IMG/VR virus record: IMGVR_UViG_3300021371_000083
Span: 1 to 27,943 of that record
Direction: 5' to 3' (one strand)
Source: a virus
DNA length: 27,943 bases
The notes under the pieces were generated by a model. The model was given only the letters and a program-made list of their open reading frames with translations, was not told the origin of the DNA and ran no database searches. Every line of letters starts with the position of its first letter. The first letter of the stretch is position 1. The position numbers and the translations under genes are program-made. Shown in pieces: positions 1-5,009 of this stretch.

Positions 1-2
1 AA

Positions 3-155
3 TTACCCAAGACATGGAAAGGTTACGAAGTTGTCAATGGTGACGACAACGATCTTCGCTTTCTTGACAAGCAAGGTGTTGTTGTTGGTCTTATCGAGAA
101 AGGTATGGCAAAGAAAGATACAACAGGATTTGTTCAAGAGGGGATTGACTCTTGA
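3..155 (+). CDS. C-terminal end of a phage protein, cut by the window edge
   Basis: The frame is open from base 3 to the TGA at 153-155, giving the last 50 residues of a protein that begins outside the window. The fragment starts LPKTWKGYEVVNGDDNDLR and continues with a FLDKQGVVVGL stretch. It looks like the C-terminal tail of a conserved phage protein, because a K-T-W-K-G-Y entry and a G-D-x-x-D-L-R-F-L-D core read like real coding sequence, but I cannot name the family with confidence. The stop codon lies inside the TTGACA box of the promoter for the next gene, a compaction seen elsewhere in this array. Confidence 0.7.
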   Translation, partial: LPKTWKGYEVVNGDDNDLRFLDKQGVVVGLIEKGMAKKDTTGFVQEGIDS

Positions 156-186
156 CAACTCAACTCAACTCAACTATTATTAAAAA
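152..186 (+). promoter_or_regulatory. Sigma70-type leaderless promoter for the 57-aa gene
   Basis: TTGACA at 152-157, a 17-bp spacer made of CAACT repeats, TATTAT at 175-180, then six bases to the ATG at 187. The start site would fall on or next to the A of the ATG. No Shine-Dalgarno is present. Confidence 0.75.
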
Positions 187-360
187 ATGACAGATACTTA
201 TTACGAATCAGCGGAAGCAATGACTATTAGTTATGCACGAGCAATGCAAGAACTTGACGATCACGGCATTGACGAACAGGGAAAGCAAGAATTTTTTGAT
301 GAGGTTGGCGACCTTGTCGAGTATTCAGCTCAGAAGGTTCTCGATTGGTTAGGCTACTAA
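187..360 (+). CDS. Small phage protein, 57 aa, ending in DWLGY
   Basis: The ORF runs from ATG 187 to TAA 360 and encodes MTDTYYESAEAMTISYARAM followed by an acidic helix and the end VLDWLGY. From memory, short phage proteins ending in a V-L-x-W-L-G-Y motif are common in environmental phages, but their function is unknown. The start is fixed by a near-consensus promoter whose -10 box ends six bases upstream. The gene is followed ten bases later by a palindromic repeat. It is soluble, acidic and probably mostly helical. Confidence 0.75.
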   Translation: MTDTYYESAEAMTISYARAMQELDDHGIDEQGKQEFFDEVGDLVEYSAQKVLDWLGY

Positions 361-370
361 CCCGTTGAGC

Positions 371-422
371 GTCAGGCAGTTACGCAAAGCTGCCCTGGGC
401 GATTTCGCGCAAGTCGTTGATG
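371..422 (+). repeat. Palindromic 3' element, copy 1
   Basis: Most diverged of six copies. It keeps the core GGCAGTTACGCAAAGCTGCC hairpin, a GCCCTGGGC centre and the AAGTCGTTGATG end. It lies just after the stop of a rightward gene, while the other copies follow leftward genes. A T-run follows at about 438-445. Confidence 0.7.
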
Positions 423-465
423 CGGAGGTACTTATAACTTTTTTTAATTTTATTGATTTTTAGGG

Positions 466-499
466 TTGACTCTCAGCAAGGGTCTGTCATAATGATACT
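466..499 (+). promoter_or_regulatory. Promoter of the cloverleaf RNA
   Basis: TTGACT at 466-471, then CATAAT at 488-493 with a 16-bp spacer. A start about seven bases after the -10 box falls at ~500, the first base of the closing stem of the RNA downstream. Confidence 0.7.
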
Positions 500-611
500 T
501 ACCAACACGACCTAATCAATCTGCAAATTGATGGTGGTGAAGAGAGGCAATGATTGCAGTCACCGCTAAACTCTTGGAGGTTCGATTCCTTCCGTGTTGG
601 TATGATTTTTA
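500..611 (+). ncRNA. tRNA-like cloverleaf small RNA without a normal anticodon arm
   Basis: A perfect 10-bp closing stem is formed by 500-509 (TACCAACACG) and 593-602 (CGTGTTGGTA). Inside are three hairpins: 515-532 (ATCAAT/ATTGAT, six-base loop), 534-566 (GTGGTGA/TCACCGC, seven pairs, with an inner GCAA/TTGC helix) and 576-592, which is a canonical tRNA T-arm (GGAGG, loop TTCGATT, CCTTC). The topology is that of a tRNA. However, no five-pair, seven-base anticodon arm can be found, the D-loop GG is absent, the closing stem is too long and there is no encoded CCA. A promoter starts transcription at the first stem base and a TTTTT run at 606-610 follows. It may be a tRNA mimic, a degenerate tRNA or an unrelated structured RNA. 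Confidence 0.55.
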
Positions 612-612
612 C

Positions 613-647
613 TTGACTCCAACTTTCAACTCTGTCATACTATAACC
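613..647 (+). promoter_or_regulatory. Leaderless promoter of the 648-1541 operon
   Basis: TTGACT at 613-618, 17-bp spacer, CATACT at 636-641, six bases to ATG 648. Same geometry as the leftward promoters, here on the plus strand. Confidence 0.65.
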
Positions 648-761
648 ATGATTAAGATCAGAAAAAAGATTCTCTTCACCAAGTCTCGACCACACAAGCT
701 CAAGACAAAAGTGATTCATCGCAAACTCAAACACAAAACCAATCTCACTCATGCGTCTTAA
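648..761 (+). CDS. Very basic 37-aa peptide
   Basis: ATG 648 to TAA 761 encodes a Lys/Arg/His-rich peptide starting MIKIRKKILFTKSRPHK. No family is recognised. The strong basic character suggests nucleic-acid or acidic-protein binding, which is inference only. The promoter geometry supports this start. Its last 11 bases overlap the start of the next gene at 751, so the two are probably translationally coupled. Confidence 0.55.
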   Translation: MIKIRKKILFTKSRPHKLKTKVIHRKLKHKTNLTHAS

Positions 762-996
762 CGATCCACACCACTTGCAAGTCCAAGACTTGGATGCTCT
801 CGAAGCAAACGAATTGGCAATGGCATTCATTCACGACAAACTCATCGAGCCAATGGAGCAAAACAATTTGCTTGACGAAGATGCGTTTTCACTATTAAAT
901 GTAGTTGGTGGAGCATTAAAAGCAATCGCCAACAAAGCACACTCATACGAAACACTATACGAAAACAAAACAAATGCAAGTTTCTACCGCAACTAA
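751..996 (+). CDS. Hypothetical small phage protein, 81 aa
   Basis: Encodes MRLNDPHHLQVQDLDALEANELAMAF and so on, an acidic, predominantly helical protein of 81 residues with no recognised domain. It overlaps the upstream 37-aa gene by 11 bases and the downstream gene by 23, so it is the second member of a compact rightward operon (648-1541). No Shine-Dalgarno is seen before the ATG; coupling to the upstream gene would explain expression. Function unknown. Confidence 0.7.
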   Translation: MRLNDPHHLQVQDLDALEANELAMAFIHDKLIEPMEQNNLLDEDAFSLLNVVGGALKAIANKAHSYETLYENKTNASFYRN

Positions 997-1186
997 AAAG
1001 TATCTCATAACCAAAAGCAACGATGGATGCGTTATTGCGATTCGCTCAGAAGATAAGACAGACAAAACTGATTTCTTTATTGGCGAAGCAACCATGAAAA
1101 AAAACATTGACAACAACACATTTGTTCGTCATAATCAACTAAACTATAACAATGAACCAATCTACATCTACCATGAAGACCTTTGA
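974..1186 (+). CDS. Hypothetical small phage protein, 70 aa
   Basis: Encodes MQVSTATKKYLITKSNDGCV followed by a beta-rich, polar sequence ending in YIYHEDL. No domain is recognised. It overlaps both neighbours in the operon. Alternating hydrophobic residues suggest a small beta fold. Function unknown. Confidence 0.65.
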   Translation: MQVSTATKKYLITKSNDGCVIAIRSEDKTDKTDFFIGEATMKKNIDNNTFVRHNQLNYNNEPIYIYHEDL

Positions 1187-1541
1187 TGACTTAACATTCA
1201 CTCCTCACGCAAACCTACAAGATTTGGGCGTTCAAGCAAGTTTGACTCTTGACAATGGCTACGCTTTCAGCGTTGTGGGCAATACTGAAGGTGGAGATTT
1301 TTTTAAGGGCAACCATCCCGATAATTACGAAGTTGCGATATTTAATCCAAAGGGCAACTTTGTGCCACTCTCTGTCTCGGACGATGTACTTGCTTACCAA
1401 GCTCCGCACCAAATCACTTCACTCATGCACCAATTCGAGCTTGATGGCGTATTGCACGAAAAATTACTTGCAGATATTCGACACGACTTTAATGAGAAAG
1501 TTGCTGAAAGATACGAAGAAGAAACTGAAATTAAATACTAA
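1173..1541 (+). CDS. Hypothetical phage protein, 122 aa
   Basis: The frame is open from an earlier ATG at 1152, but the ATG at 1173 (MKTFDDLTFTPHANLQDLGV) gives the short overlap of 14 bases typical of this operon, so I prefer it. The protein has a beta-rich N-terminal half with hydrophobic-alternating strands (QASLTLDNGYAFSVVG) and a helical acidic C-terminus. No family is recognised. It is the last gene of the rightward block and ends before an AAATAG-rich spacer. It faces the leftward array. Confidence 0.7.
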   Translation: MKTFDDLTFTPHANLQDLGVQASLTLDNGYAFSVVGNTEGGDFFKGNHPDNYEVAIFNPKGNFVPLSVSDDVLAYQAPHQITSLMHQFELDGVLHEKLLADIRHDFNEKVAERYEEETEIKY

Positions 1542-1547
1542 ATACTT

Positions 1548-1605
1548 AAATAGTAAATAGCAAATACAAAAATAGCAAATAGAAATAGAACAAATAGAAA
1601 TAGAA
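1548..1605. repeat. AAATAG-rich short direct repeats
   Basis: A run of degenerate units of the type AAATAG / CAAATAGAAATAGAA between the end of the rightward operon and the end of the leftward array. It is low-complexity, non-coding and lies where converging transcripts meet. Confidence 0.5.
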
Positions 1606-1683
1606 CCGCCGATATGTATTTATACTAAATGTACAAATGCACCAAAGCGGGCAAACACATAAAAAGTTATGTAAGATACTGAA

Positions 1684-1733
1684 CATCAACGAGTTACGCA
1701 AAAGTCGCCTAGGCGGTTTGCCGTAAGTTGTTG
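1684..1733 (-). repeat. Palindromic 3' element, copy 2
   Basis: Left arm CAACGAGTTACGCAAA and right arm TTTGCCGTAAGTTGTTG are imperfect inverted copies around a perfect CGCCTAGGCG centre. It lies 17 bases after the stop of the 61-aa leftward gene. Confidence 0.8.
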
Positions 1734-1750
1734 CTTGTTAAGGACTTGCG

Positions 1751-1936
1751 TTACTCCCATTGAGAGTGAAAGCCCCAGTCGATGTCGGGCTGATCTTCGA
1801 ATTCGAGCAGAGTAATTTGGTCTTGTAACTCGCCAATTTCGTTGCGTATAGCAACCCTTTGCGAGTCAGTCAAGATGCACTCCTTGAGCGTTTTGTGGAG
1901 TTCCAGGATTTCTTTTTGCATTTCAGATTTAGTCAT
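1751..1936 (-). CDS. Small coiled-coil protein, 61 aa, with DxDWGFHSQW tail
   Basis: Encodes MTKSEMQKEILELHKTLKEC and onwards: a helical, heptad-like body (about residues 3-45) followed by the tail PDIDWGFHSQWE. The tail matches the end of the 56-aa protein at 4589-4759 (DLDYGYHSQFDQ), so the two share a C-terminal module. Its own promoter ends five bases before the ATG. A palindromic repeat follows the stop. It is the last gene of the leftward array. Function unknown. Confidence 0.75.
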   Translation of the reverse strand: MTKSEMQKEILELHKTLKECILTDSQRVAIRNEIGELQDQITLLEFEDQPDIDWGFHSQWE

Positions 1937-1970
1937 ACCTAAACCTACTACACGGCAAGGGGTTTGTCAA
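1937..1970 (-). promoter_or_regulatory. Leaderless promoter of the 61-aa gene
   Basis: On the minus strand, TTGACA at 1970-1965, 17-bp spacer, TAGGTT at 1947-1942, five bases to the ATG at 1936. The stretch TAGGTTTAGGT before the ATG is identical at the 3132 promoter. Confidence 0.75.
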
Positions 1971-2002
1971 ACTTTTTTTAAATCTTTTTGTAAAACCTTA
2001 AA

Positions 2003-2054
2003 CATCAACGAGTTGCGCAAAAGTTGCCTAGGCGGTTTGCCATAAGTCGTTGAT
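2003..2054 (-). repeat. Palindromic 3' element, copy 3
   Basis: CAACGAGTTGCGCAAA, a GCCTAGGC centre and TTTGCCATAAGTCGTTG. It lies about 155 bases after the nearest convincing stop (2210). A 20-codon leftward ORF at 2119-2057 ends two bases from it and could be a gene remnant. Otherwise 2055-2209 holds nothing I can support. Confidence 0.8.
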
Positions 2055-2209
2055 ATTTAATGAGATGGGAGAAAGGTCAAACTCCGATACTCAGCGAGTG
2101 ACCTATTCCCCCAAAACATTAACCTACCATGCCCCGCTTCCGAAGTGATCGTGAATCATGCGTATAATTCCCACTATTGAACTAATGATTAAAATTGTTG
2201 TTACATCCA

Positions 2210-2401
2210 TTAACAAACAAGGCAAGGATCATTTTTTTGAAGCTTCGACTCAAGCAGATGAAGTTGCAAGTCAAGCTCTATTTGCATTCCGTGCAGATTA
2301 TGTGCTTGTTCGTGATCGCCCTTGCGAATCGCCACAAACTTTTGTTGAGTTACTTTTCGCAGATTTTCTGCGAGAACTTGTATTTTACTTTTTATTTGCA
2401 T
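2210..2401 (-). CDS. Small helical protein, 63 aa
   Basis: Encodes MQIKSKIQVLAENLRKVTQQ followed by a charged helix and the tail KNDPCLVC. The body is heptad-like and resembles in style the 61-aa protein at 1751-1936, but no clear motif is shared. The opposite strand also has an 81-codon ORF (2158-2403); I chose this one because it has a promoter of exactly the array geometry, and the other does not. Function unknown. Confidence 0.65.
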   Translation of the reverse strand: MQIKSKIQVLAENLRKVTQQKFVAIRKGDHEQAHNLHGMQIELDLQLHLLESKLQKNDPCLVC

Positions 2402-2436
2402 GATACTATTTTAGCAATTTTTGGTTGAAAAGTAAA
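2402..2436 (-). promoter_or_regulatory. Leaderless promoter of the 63-aa gene
   Basis: TTTACT at 2436-2431, 17-bp spacer, TAAAAT at 2413-2408, six bases to ATG 2401. Confidence 0.65.
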
Positions 2437-2438
2437 GC

Positions 2439-2738
2439 TTAATCTTGATCGAAGATTGCTCTCATGGTTGGACTGACCGCTTCCATGTCGTGAAGATTTT
2501 CGTCATTATCGAAGTCATCTTCTTCGTCAGAACGATCTTCTTTACTTGCAAGGTGTGAGACTTCGTCCTCAACATCTCGGTCGGTTGCTTTGAGCAAGCC
2601 ATGTTCAACAATCAATTCTTCTGCAAGAATGTCTGCTCGAAGATCTTCCACGAACGATTTGAACACAGGAGAGATTTGCGTGGCGTTATTGTTGCTCGCC
2701 ATTTGGCGAATGATTTCTAGTCTTTGTGATTCAGTCAT
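2439..2738 (-). CDS. Acidic hypothetical protein, 99 aa
   Basis: Encodes MTESQRLEIIRQMASNNNAT, a helical N-terminal half, then a very acidic stretch (SDEEDDFDNDENLHDME, about residues 69-86). No family is recognised. The strongly negative charge is seen in phage DNA mimics and regulators, but nothing here demonstrates that role. The promoter's -35 box lies inside the 3' end of the upstream 53-aa gene. Confidence 0.75.
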   Translation of the reverse strand: MTESQRLEIIRQMASNNNATQISPVFKSFVEDLRADILAEELIVEHGLLKATDRDVEDEVSHLASKEDRSDEEDDFDNDENLHDMEAVSPTMRAIFDQD

Positions 2739-2773
2739 GTTGTTAATTATGTTTATTTTGTTTAATCTGTCAA
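2739..2773 (-). promoter_or_regulatory. Leaderless promoter of the 99-aa gene
   Basis: TTGACA at 2773-2768, inside the last codons of the upstream gene, 17-bp spacer, ATAATT at 2750-2745, six bases to ATG 2738. Confidence 0.7.
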
Positions 2774-2923
2774 GGTTAATGTCATTTGATTCTGACGAAT
2801 TTCTTGTATTTCGTCAAGCTCAATTTGTGCATTTGTTACAAGAATTTTTGCACTTGCAACTCCCGCATCTGCGATTGGCGTATGAATTTCAATTATTTCT
2901 TTTAGTTCTTGTTCTTTGTTCAT
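2762..2923 (-). CDS. Small helical protein, 53 aa
   Basis: The minus-strand ORF from ATG 2923 to TAA 2762 encodes MNKEQELKEIIEIHTPIADA and continues as a charged helix to the end LTLTD. It is shorter than most automatic cut-offs. It is supported by the promoter geometry (TACTCT six bases upstream) and by the dovetail with the next gene, whose -35 box is in its last codons. Probably coiled-coil. Function unknown. Confidence 0.65.
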   Translation of the reverse strand: MNKEQELKEIIEIHTPIADAGVASAKILVTNAQIELDEIQEIRQNQMTLTLTD

Positions 2924-2958
2924 AATGAGAGAGTAAGGTAAAAGGTTAAGCTTTGCAA
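2924..2958 (-). promoter_or_regulatory. Leaderless promoter of the 53-aa gene (2762-2923)
   Basis: TTGCAA at 2958-2953, 17-bp spacer, TACTCT at 2935-2930, six bases to ATG 2923. The -35 is weak. Confidence 0.5.
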
Positions 2959-2964
2959 GCTTTT

Positions 2965-3132
2965 TTATGCAAAGAATGGATGTTTTTTTACAGAAGAAAG
3001 GGGAACGGCAACACGATCTTGCGAACGATAAATCCTTGCCAAAACAAAAGTTTCAGCTCCATCTTTTTGGAAACCCTCGACTTGGAGGATTCTGCGTTGG
3101 TAATCTACTACTACATCTTTAATTTTAATCAT
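2965..3132 (-). CDS. Small beta-rich protein, 55 aa
   Basis: The frame is open from 3150, but the ATG at 3132 (MIKIKDVVVDYQRRILQVEG) sits five bases after a TAGGTT -10 box and is the likely start; the longer reading would run through the promoter. The protein alternates hydrophobic and polar residues and ends VKKHPFFA, suggesting a small beta barrel. No family is recognised. Confidence 0.7.
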   Translation of the reverse strand: MIKIKDVVVDYQRRILQVEGFQKDGAETFVLARIYRSQDRVAVPLSSVKKHPFFA

Positions 3133-3166
3133 ACCTAAACCTAACACCAAAACGCCTACTTGTCAA
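3133..3166 (-). promoter_or_regulatory. Leaderless promoter of the 55-aa gene
   Basis: TTGACA at 3166-3161, 17-bp spacer, TAGGTT at 3143-3138, then TAGGT and ATG 3132. Confidence 0.75.
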
Positions 3167-3221
3167 GCCAAACGCAAAAAAAGATGCAATTATTTTCACT
3201 TTGTTGTAAGTCGCTGTATGC

Positions 3222-3271
3222 CAACGAGTTGCGCAAAACGCGCCTGGGCTGTTTGCCCTAAGTTGTTGATG
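3222..3271 (-). repeat. Palindromic 3' element, copy 4
   Basis: CAACGAGTTGCGCAAA, then a GGGC/GCCC inner stem, and TTTGCCCTAAGTTGTTG. It ends one base before the stop of the 53-aa gene at 3273. The flanking TTGTTGTAAGTCGCTGTAT at 3201-3219 is shared with copy 6. Confidence 0.8.
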
Positions 3272-3272
3272 T

Positions 3273-3434
3273 TTAAGGGTTTAGGTCGGGACTCAATTCA
3301 TGACTTACCCATTCCATGAGAACCGATTTTAAGTCTGAGATTGACCAACCCGAGAGCAGAGATATTTCTGCCATAGTTGTTTCCCAATGAGAGTCGAAGA
3401 ATTCTAGCACTTGATCTTTTGTCCATGTTTTCAT
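3273..3434 (-). CDS. Small protein with possible HTH, 53 aa
   Basis: The frame is open from 3560, but the longer version overlaps the nuclease gene at 3470 in an implausible way. The ATG at 3434 (MKTWTKDQVLEFFDSHWETT) follows a promoter-like TTTACA/TAATAA pair. The stretch MAEISLLSGWSISDLKSVLMEW resembles a helix-turn-helix in hydrophobic pattern, which is a weak hint of DNA binding. The stop is one base from palindrome copy 4. Confidence 0.65.
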   Translation of the reverse strand: MKTWTKDQVLEFFDSHWETTMAEISLLSGWSISDLKSVLMEWVSHELSPDLNP

Positions 3435-3467
3435 GATTATTATTAAGTATTTATTGATGCTTGTAAA
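3435..3467 (-). promoter_or_regulatory. Probable leaderless promoter of the 53-aa gene (3273-3434)
   Basis: TTTACA at 3467-3462, 16-17-bp spacer, TAATAA or AATAAT ending four to five bases before ATG 3434. Confidence 0.5.
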
Positions 3468-3469
3468 GA

Positions 3470-4084
3470 TTAAACTGAGAGACTTTTTAAATTTTTTGTT
3501 GAGATGCAGAGTGCAACTTGACGAGCTTCGCCAAGCATTTTTCCTTGCGAGTTGCTCCACCTTGACTTGCGAGAGAGATTGCTAACAAAGAATTCGCTTC
3601 GAGTGGTCGAGTTTATTTGCTTTACTTTTTCGCGAGTCGATTCAATTGAATTACCTCTGTCTTTAACAAAGCTAGAAACTTCTTTCCAAGTATTGTAGTT
3701 TTTCAGTAAAGATGTGTCAGCTTTAACTTTTATGAATTTTATATCAACAAGGTTATCAGGTGTTCCATCATAAAAGCCGATGACAATGACAAGTCCATTT
3801 TTTAAACATTTCATTTTTCTTTCGAGATCGCCAAGGATTATCACAGAGGATTTGATATTGTAGTATTTTACTTCCCAATCCGCTACCCATTCAGAAGGTA
3901 CATTTCCTTGCTCTACTATTTCTTTAGGAAAGTCTACTTTTGATTTATATTGATTATATTGTGGAAAGTTGTAGTGATCAGCAAGAAACATTTCCAAAAA
4001 CTTACCATGTCCACCTTTATTGTGAGCATTTAAATTTCTTGAGTATTTAGCGATTTCGTTCATTCTATTTTGTGCAATTTTCAT
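3470..4084 (-). CDS. Putative PD-(D/E)XK nuclease, 204 aa
   Basis: This is the largest gene of the leftward array. The N-terminal half contains, in the right order and spacing for a PD-(D/E)XK nuclease, a Glu in a helix (GGHGKFLEMFLADHY, E31), an Asp after a strand (KSKVDFP, D51) and an E-x-K (ADWEVKYY, E71 and K73), followed by hydrophobic strands (SSVIILGDL, GLVIVIGFYDG). This resembles restriction-endonuclease-like folds; a role in host DNA degradation or phage competition is inference. Unlike its neighbours it has a short leader of about 28 bases and a GGA Shine-Dalgarno seven bases before the ATG. Assignment rests on motifs only. Confidence 0.5.
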   Translation of the reverse strand: MKIAQNRMNEIAKYSRNLNAHNKGGHGKFLEMFLADHYNFPQYNQYKSKVDFPKEIVEQGNVPSEWVADWEVKYYNIKSSVIILGDLERKMKCLKNGLVIVIGFYDGTPDNLVDIKFIKVKADTSLLKNYNTWKEVSSFVKDRGNSIESTREKVKQINSTTRSEFFVSNLSRKSRWSNSQGKMLGEARQVALCISTKNLKSLSV

Positions 4085-4118
4085 TTTGTGTCCTTTGTTT
4101 TAGTAATTTATAATTTTA

Positions 4119-4146
4119 AGAATATATTAGTGTGATTAAAAGTCAA
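4119..4146 (-). promoter_or_regulatory. Promoter of the putative nuclease gene
   Basis: TTGACT at 4146-4141, overlapping the TGA stop of the upstream 47-aa gene, 16-bp spacer, TATTCT at 4124-4119. Predicted start near 4112 leaves a leader that carries AAAGGA before ATG 4084. Confidence 0.6.
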
Positions 4147-4286
4147 GCATTATTTTTGCAAATTCTTACTGCTTCTGCATCCCAAATTTCTGAAAGTAAA
4201 AGCAAGATCCAATGTTGGCGATTTTCGAGGCGAGCTTTCCTCATTGTTGCGGTGATTTTTTGTAGTCTTTCTTGTTTATCGTTCAT
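4143..4286 (-). CDS. Small protein of the WIL-IWDAEA family, 47 aa
   Basis: ATG 4286 to TGA 4143 encodes MNDKQERLQKITATMRKARL, then HWILLLLSEIWDAEAVRI. It is clearly paralogous to the 56-aa protein at 4589-4759: both have L-x-K-I-T-x-x-M-x-x-A-R, then W-I-L-x-x-L-x-x-I-W-D-A-E-A. This copy lacks the D-x-D-x-G-x-HSQ tail and ends early, so it may be a truncated duplicate. Its promoter is one of the best in the array. Function unknown. Confidence 0.75.
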   Translation of the reverse strand: MNDKQERLQKITATMRKARLENRQHWILLLLSEIWDAEAVRICKNNA

Positions 4287-4321
4287 AAGTATAACCTATA
4301 CCCAAAACGGGCTCGTGTCAA
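4287..4321 (-). promoter_or_regulatory. Leaderless promoter of the 47-aa gene
   Basis: TTGACA at 4321-4316, 17-bp spacer, TAGGTT at 4298-4293, six bases to ATG 4286. It starts ten bases after the terminator of the preceding unit. Confidence 0.75.
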
Positions 4322-4330
4322 GCCTAACGC

Positions 4331-4355
4331 AAAAAAAAGTGAAATTATTTTCACT
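4331..4355 (-). terminator. Factor-independent terminator of the 5357-4432 unit
   Basis: On the minus strand a perfect hairpin AGTGAAA-ATAA-TTTCACT is followed by at least seven T. It lies just beyond palindrome copy 5. A decayed version lies at 3178-3200 beyond copy 4 (AGTGAAAATAATTGCATCT then T-run). Confidence 0.75.
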
Positions 4356-4377
4356 TTGTTGTAAACCGTTGTTGTTT

Positions 4378-4426
4378 AACGAGTTACGCAAAACTCGCTT
4401 GGGCCGTTTGCCCTAAGTCGTTGACG
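4378..4426 (-). repeat. Palindromic 3' element, copy 5
   Basis: AACGAGTTACGCAAA with inner hairpins CGAGTT/AACTCG and GGGC/GCCC, then TTTGCCCTAAGTCGTTGACG. It ends about six bases before the stop of the gene at 4432. Confidence 0.8.
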
Positions 4427-4431
4427 TTCAG

Positions 4432-4587
4432 CTACTTAGAAGAAAGTATTGGAACTTTGCGTTTTACGCTTATTTTCTTTGCCAATTCCATTGCCTTGGT
4501 ATAGTGGCGAGCGTTGTCAATTATTTTGCCGTTTAGTACAACATTGTACCAATTGGCAAAGTTAGGGTTTTTGTATACATTAATCAT
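4432..4587 (-). CDS. Small hypothetical protein, 51 aa
   Basis: The frame is open from ATG 4617, inside the upstream gene, but the ATG at 4587 starts one base after the upstream stop (TAA-G-ATG), so coupling makes MINVYKNPNFANWYNVVLNG the likely start. The C-terminus is basic (KKISVKRKVPILSSK). The stretch LNGKIIDNARHY recalls LNGNIVDPSDW in the 99-aa protein at 5622-5921, perhaps a shared small fold. Function unknown. Confidence 0.65.
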   Translation of the reverse strand: MINVYKNPNFANWYNVVLNGKIIDNARHYTKAMELAKKISVKRKVPILSSK

Positions 4588-4588
4588 C

Positions 4589-4759
4589 TTATTGATCAAA
4601 TTGAGAGTGATAGCCATAATCCAAGTCGGCTTGTTCGCGAAAGCCTTTTAGAGCTTCAGCATCCCAAATGGCTATGAGTGCATCGAGAATCCACACTTGG
4701 CGTTTTTGTTGACGAGCTTGGCTCATTACTTTGGTGATCTTATCTAATCTTGTTTCCAT
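4589..4759 (-). CDS. Small protein of the WIL-IWDAEA family, 56 aa
   Basis: ATG 4759 to TAA 4589 encodes METRLDKITKVMSQARQQKR, then QVWILDALIAIWDAEALKGF, and the tail DLDYGYHSQFDQ. The body matches the 47-aa protein at 4143-4286 and the tail matches the 61-aa protein at 1751-1936, so this protein joins two modules found separately elsewhere in the array. Mostly helical. The promoter -10 box TAGTTT ends six bases before the ATG. Function unknown. Confidence 0.75.
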   Translation of the reverse strand: METRLDKITKVMSQARQQKRQVWILDALIAIWDAEALKGFREQADLDYGYHSQFDQ

Positions 4760-4794
4760 ACTACTAAACTACTACTAAACCTAATTTTACGCAA
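4760..4794 (-). promoter_or_regulatory. Leaderless promoter of the 56-aa gene
   Basis: TTGCGT at 4794-4789 (weak), 17-bp spacer, TAGTTT at 4771-4766, six bases to ATG 4759. Confidence 0.5.
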
Positions 4795-4802
4795 GAAAAA
4801 AG

Positions 4803-4964
4803 TTAATTATTTTTGCTATCCTTGAATTCTTTTAGGATTTGATCGAGATTCCAAATGTTGCCACCAACATCTTCAAAAAGGTCTAATCCTTCGAGAGGAT
4901 CAGTTCCGAGGCGATCAATGATGCCGAGTTCTTCTGTCATGAATTCTTCTAGTTCTTCTGTCAT
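4803..4964 (-). CDS. Acidic small protein, 53 aa
   Basis: ATG 4964 to TAA 4803 encodes MTEELEEFMTEELGIIDRLG, then DPLEGLDLFEDVGGNIWNLD and a lysine-rich end. The repeated MTEELxEF/MTEELG start is a direct duplication of eight codons. The LDLFEDV motif also occurs at the end of the 37-aa membrane peptide at 6532-6645 (IDLFEDV). Function unknown. Confidence 0.7.
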   Translation of the reverse strand: MTEELEEFMTEELGIIDRLGTDPLEGLDLFEDVGGNIWNLDQILKEFKDSKNN

Positions 4965-5001
4965 AATTATAGAGTTTATTGATTAAAGGTTGAAAGGTCA
5001 A
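4965..5001 (-). promoter_or_regulatory. Near-leaderless promoter of the 53-aa gene (4803-4964)
   Basis: TTGACC at 5001-4996, 17-bp spacer, TAAACT at 4978-4973, eight bases to ATG 4964. Confidence 0.65.
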
Positions 5002-5009
5002 GGTTTATT

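Noticed and set aside
500-602. An ordinary tRNA gene (Cys because of CTGCAAA, or Ser because of CGCTAAA)
   Set aside because: Neither loop is flanked by a five-pair stem; the D-loop GG and CCA are missing and the closing stem is ten pairs.
1249-1560. Rightward 103-codon ORF in another frame
   Set aside because: It overlaps the 122-aa gene completely and has an odd, Leu/Thr/Ser-rich composition typical of a shifted frame.
2158-2403. Rightward 81-codon ORF covering the 63-aa leftward gene
   Set aside because: It has no promoter or ribosome site, and its sequence is the complement of the leftward gene, which has a promoter of the array type.
4132-4416. Rightward 94-codon ORF
   Set aside because: It is antisense to the 47-aa gene and runs through a terminator, a promoter and palindrome copy 5; its C-terminus is only translated repeat.
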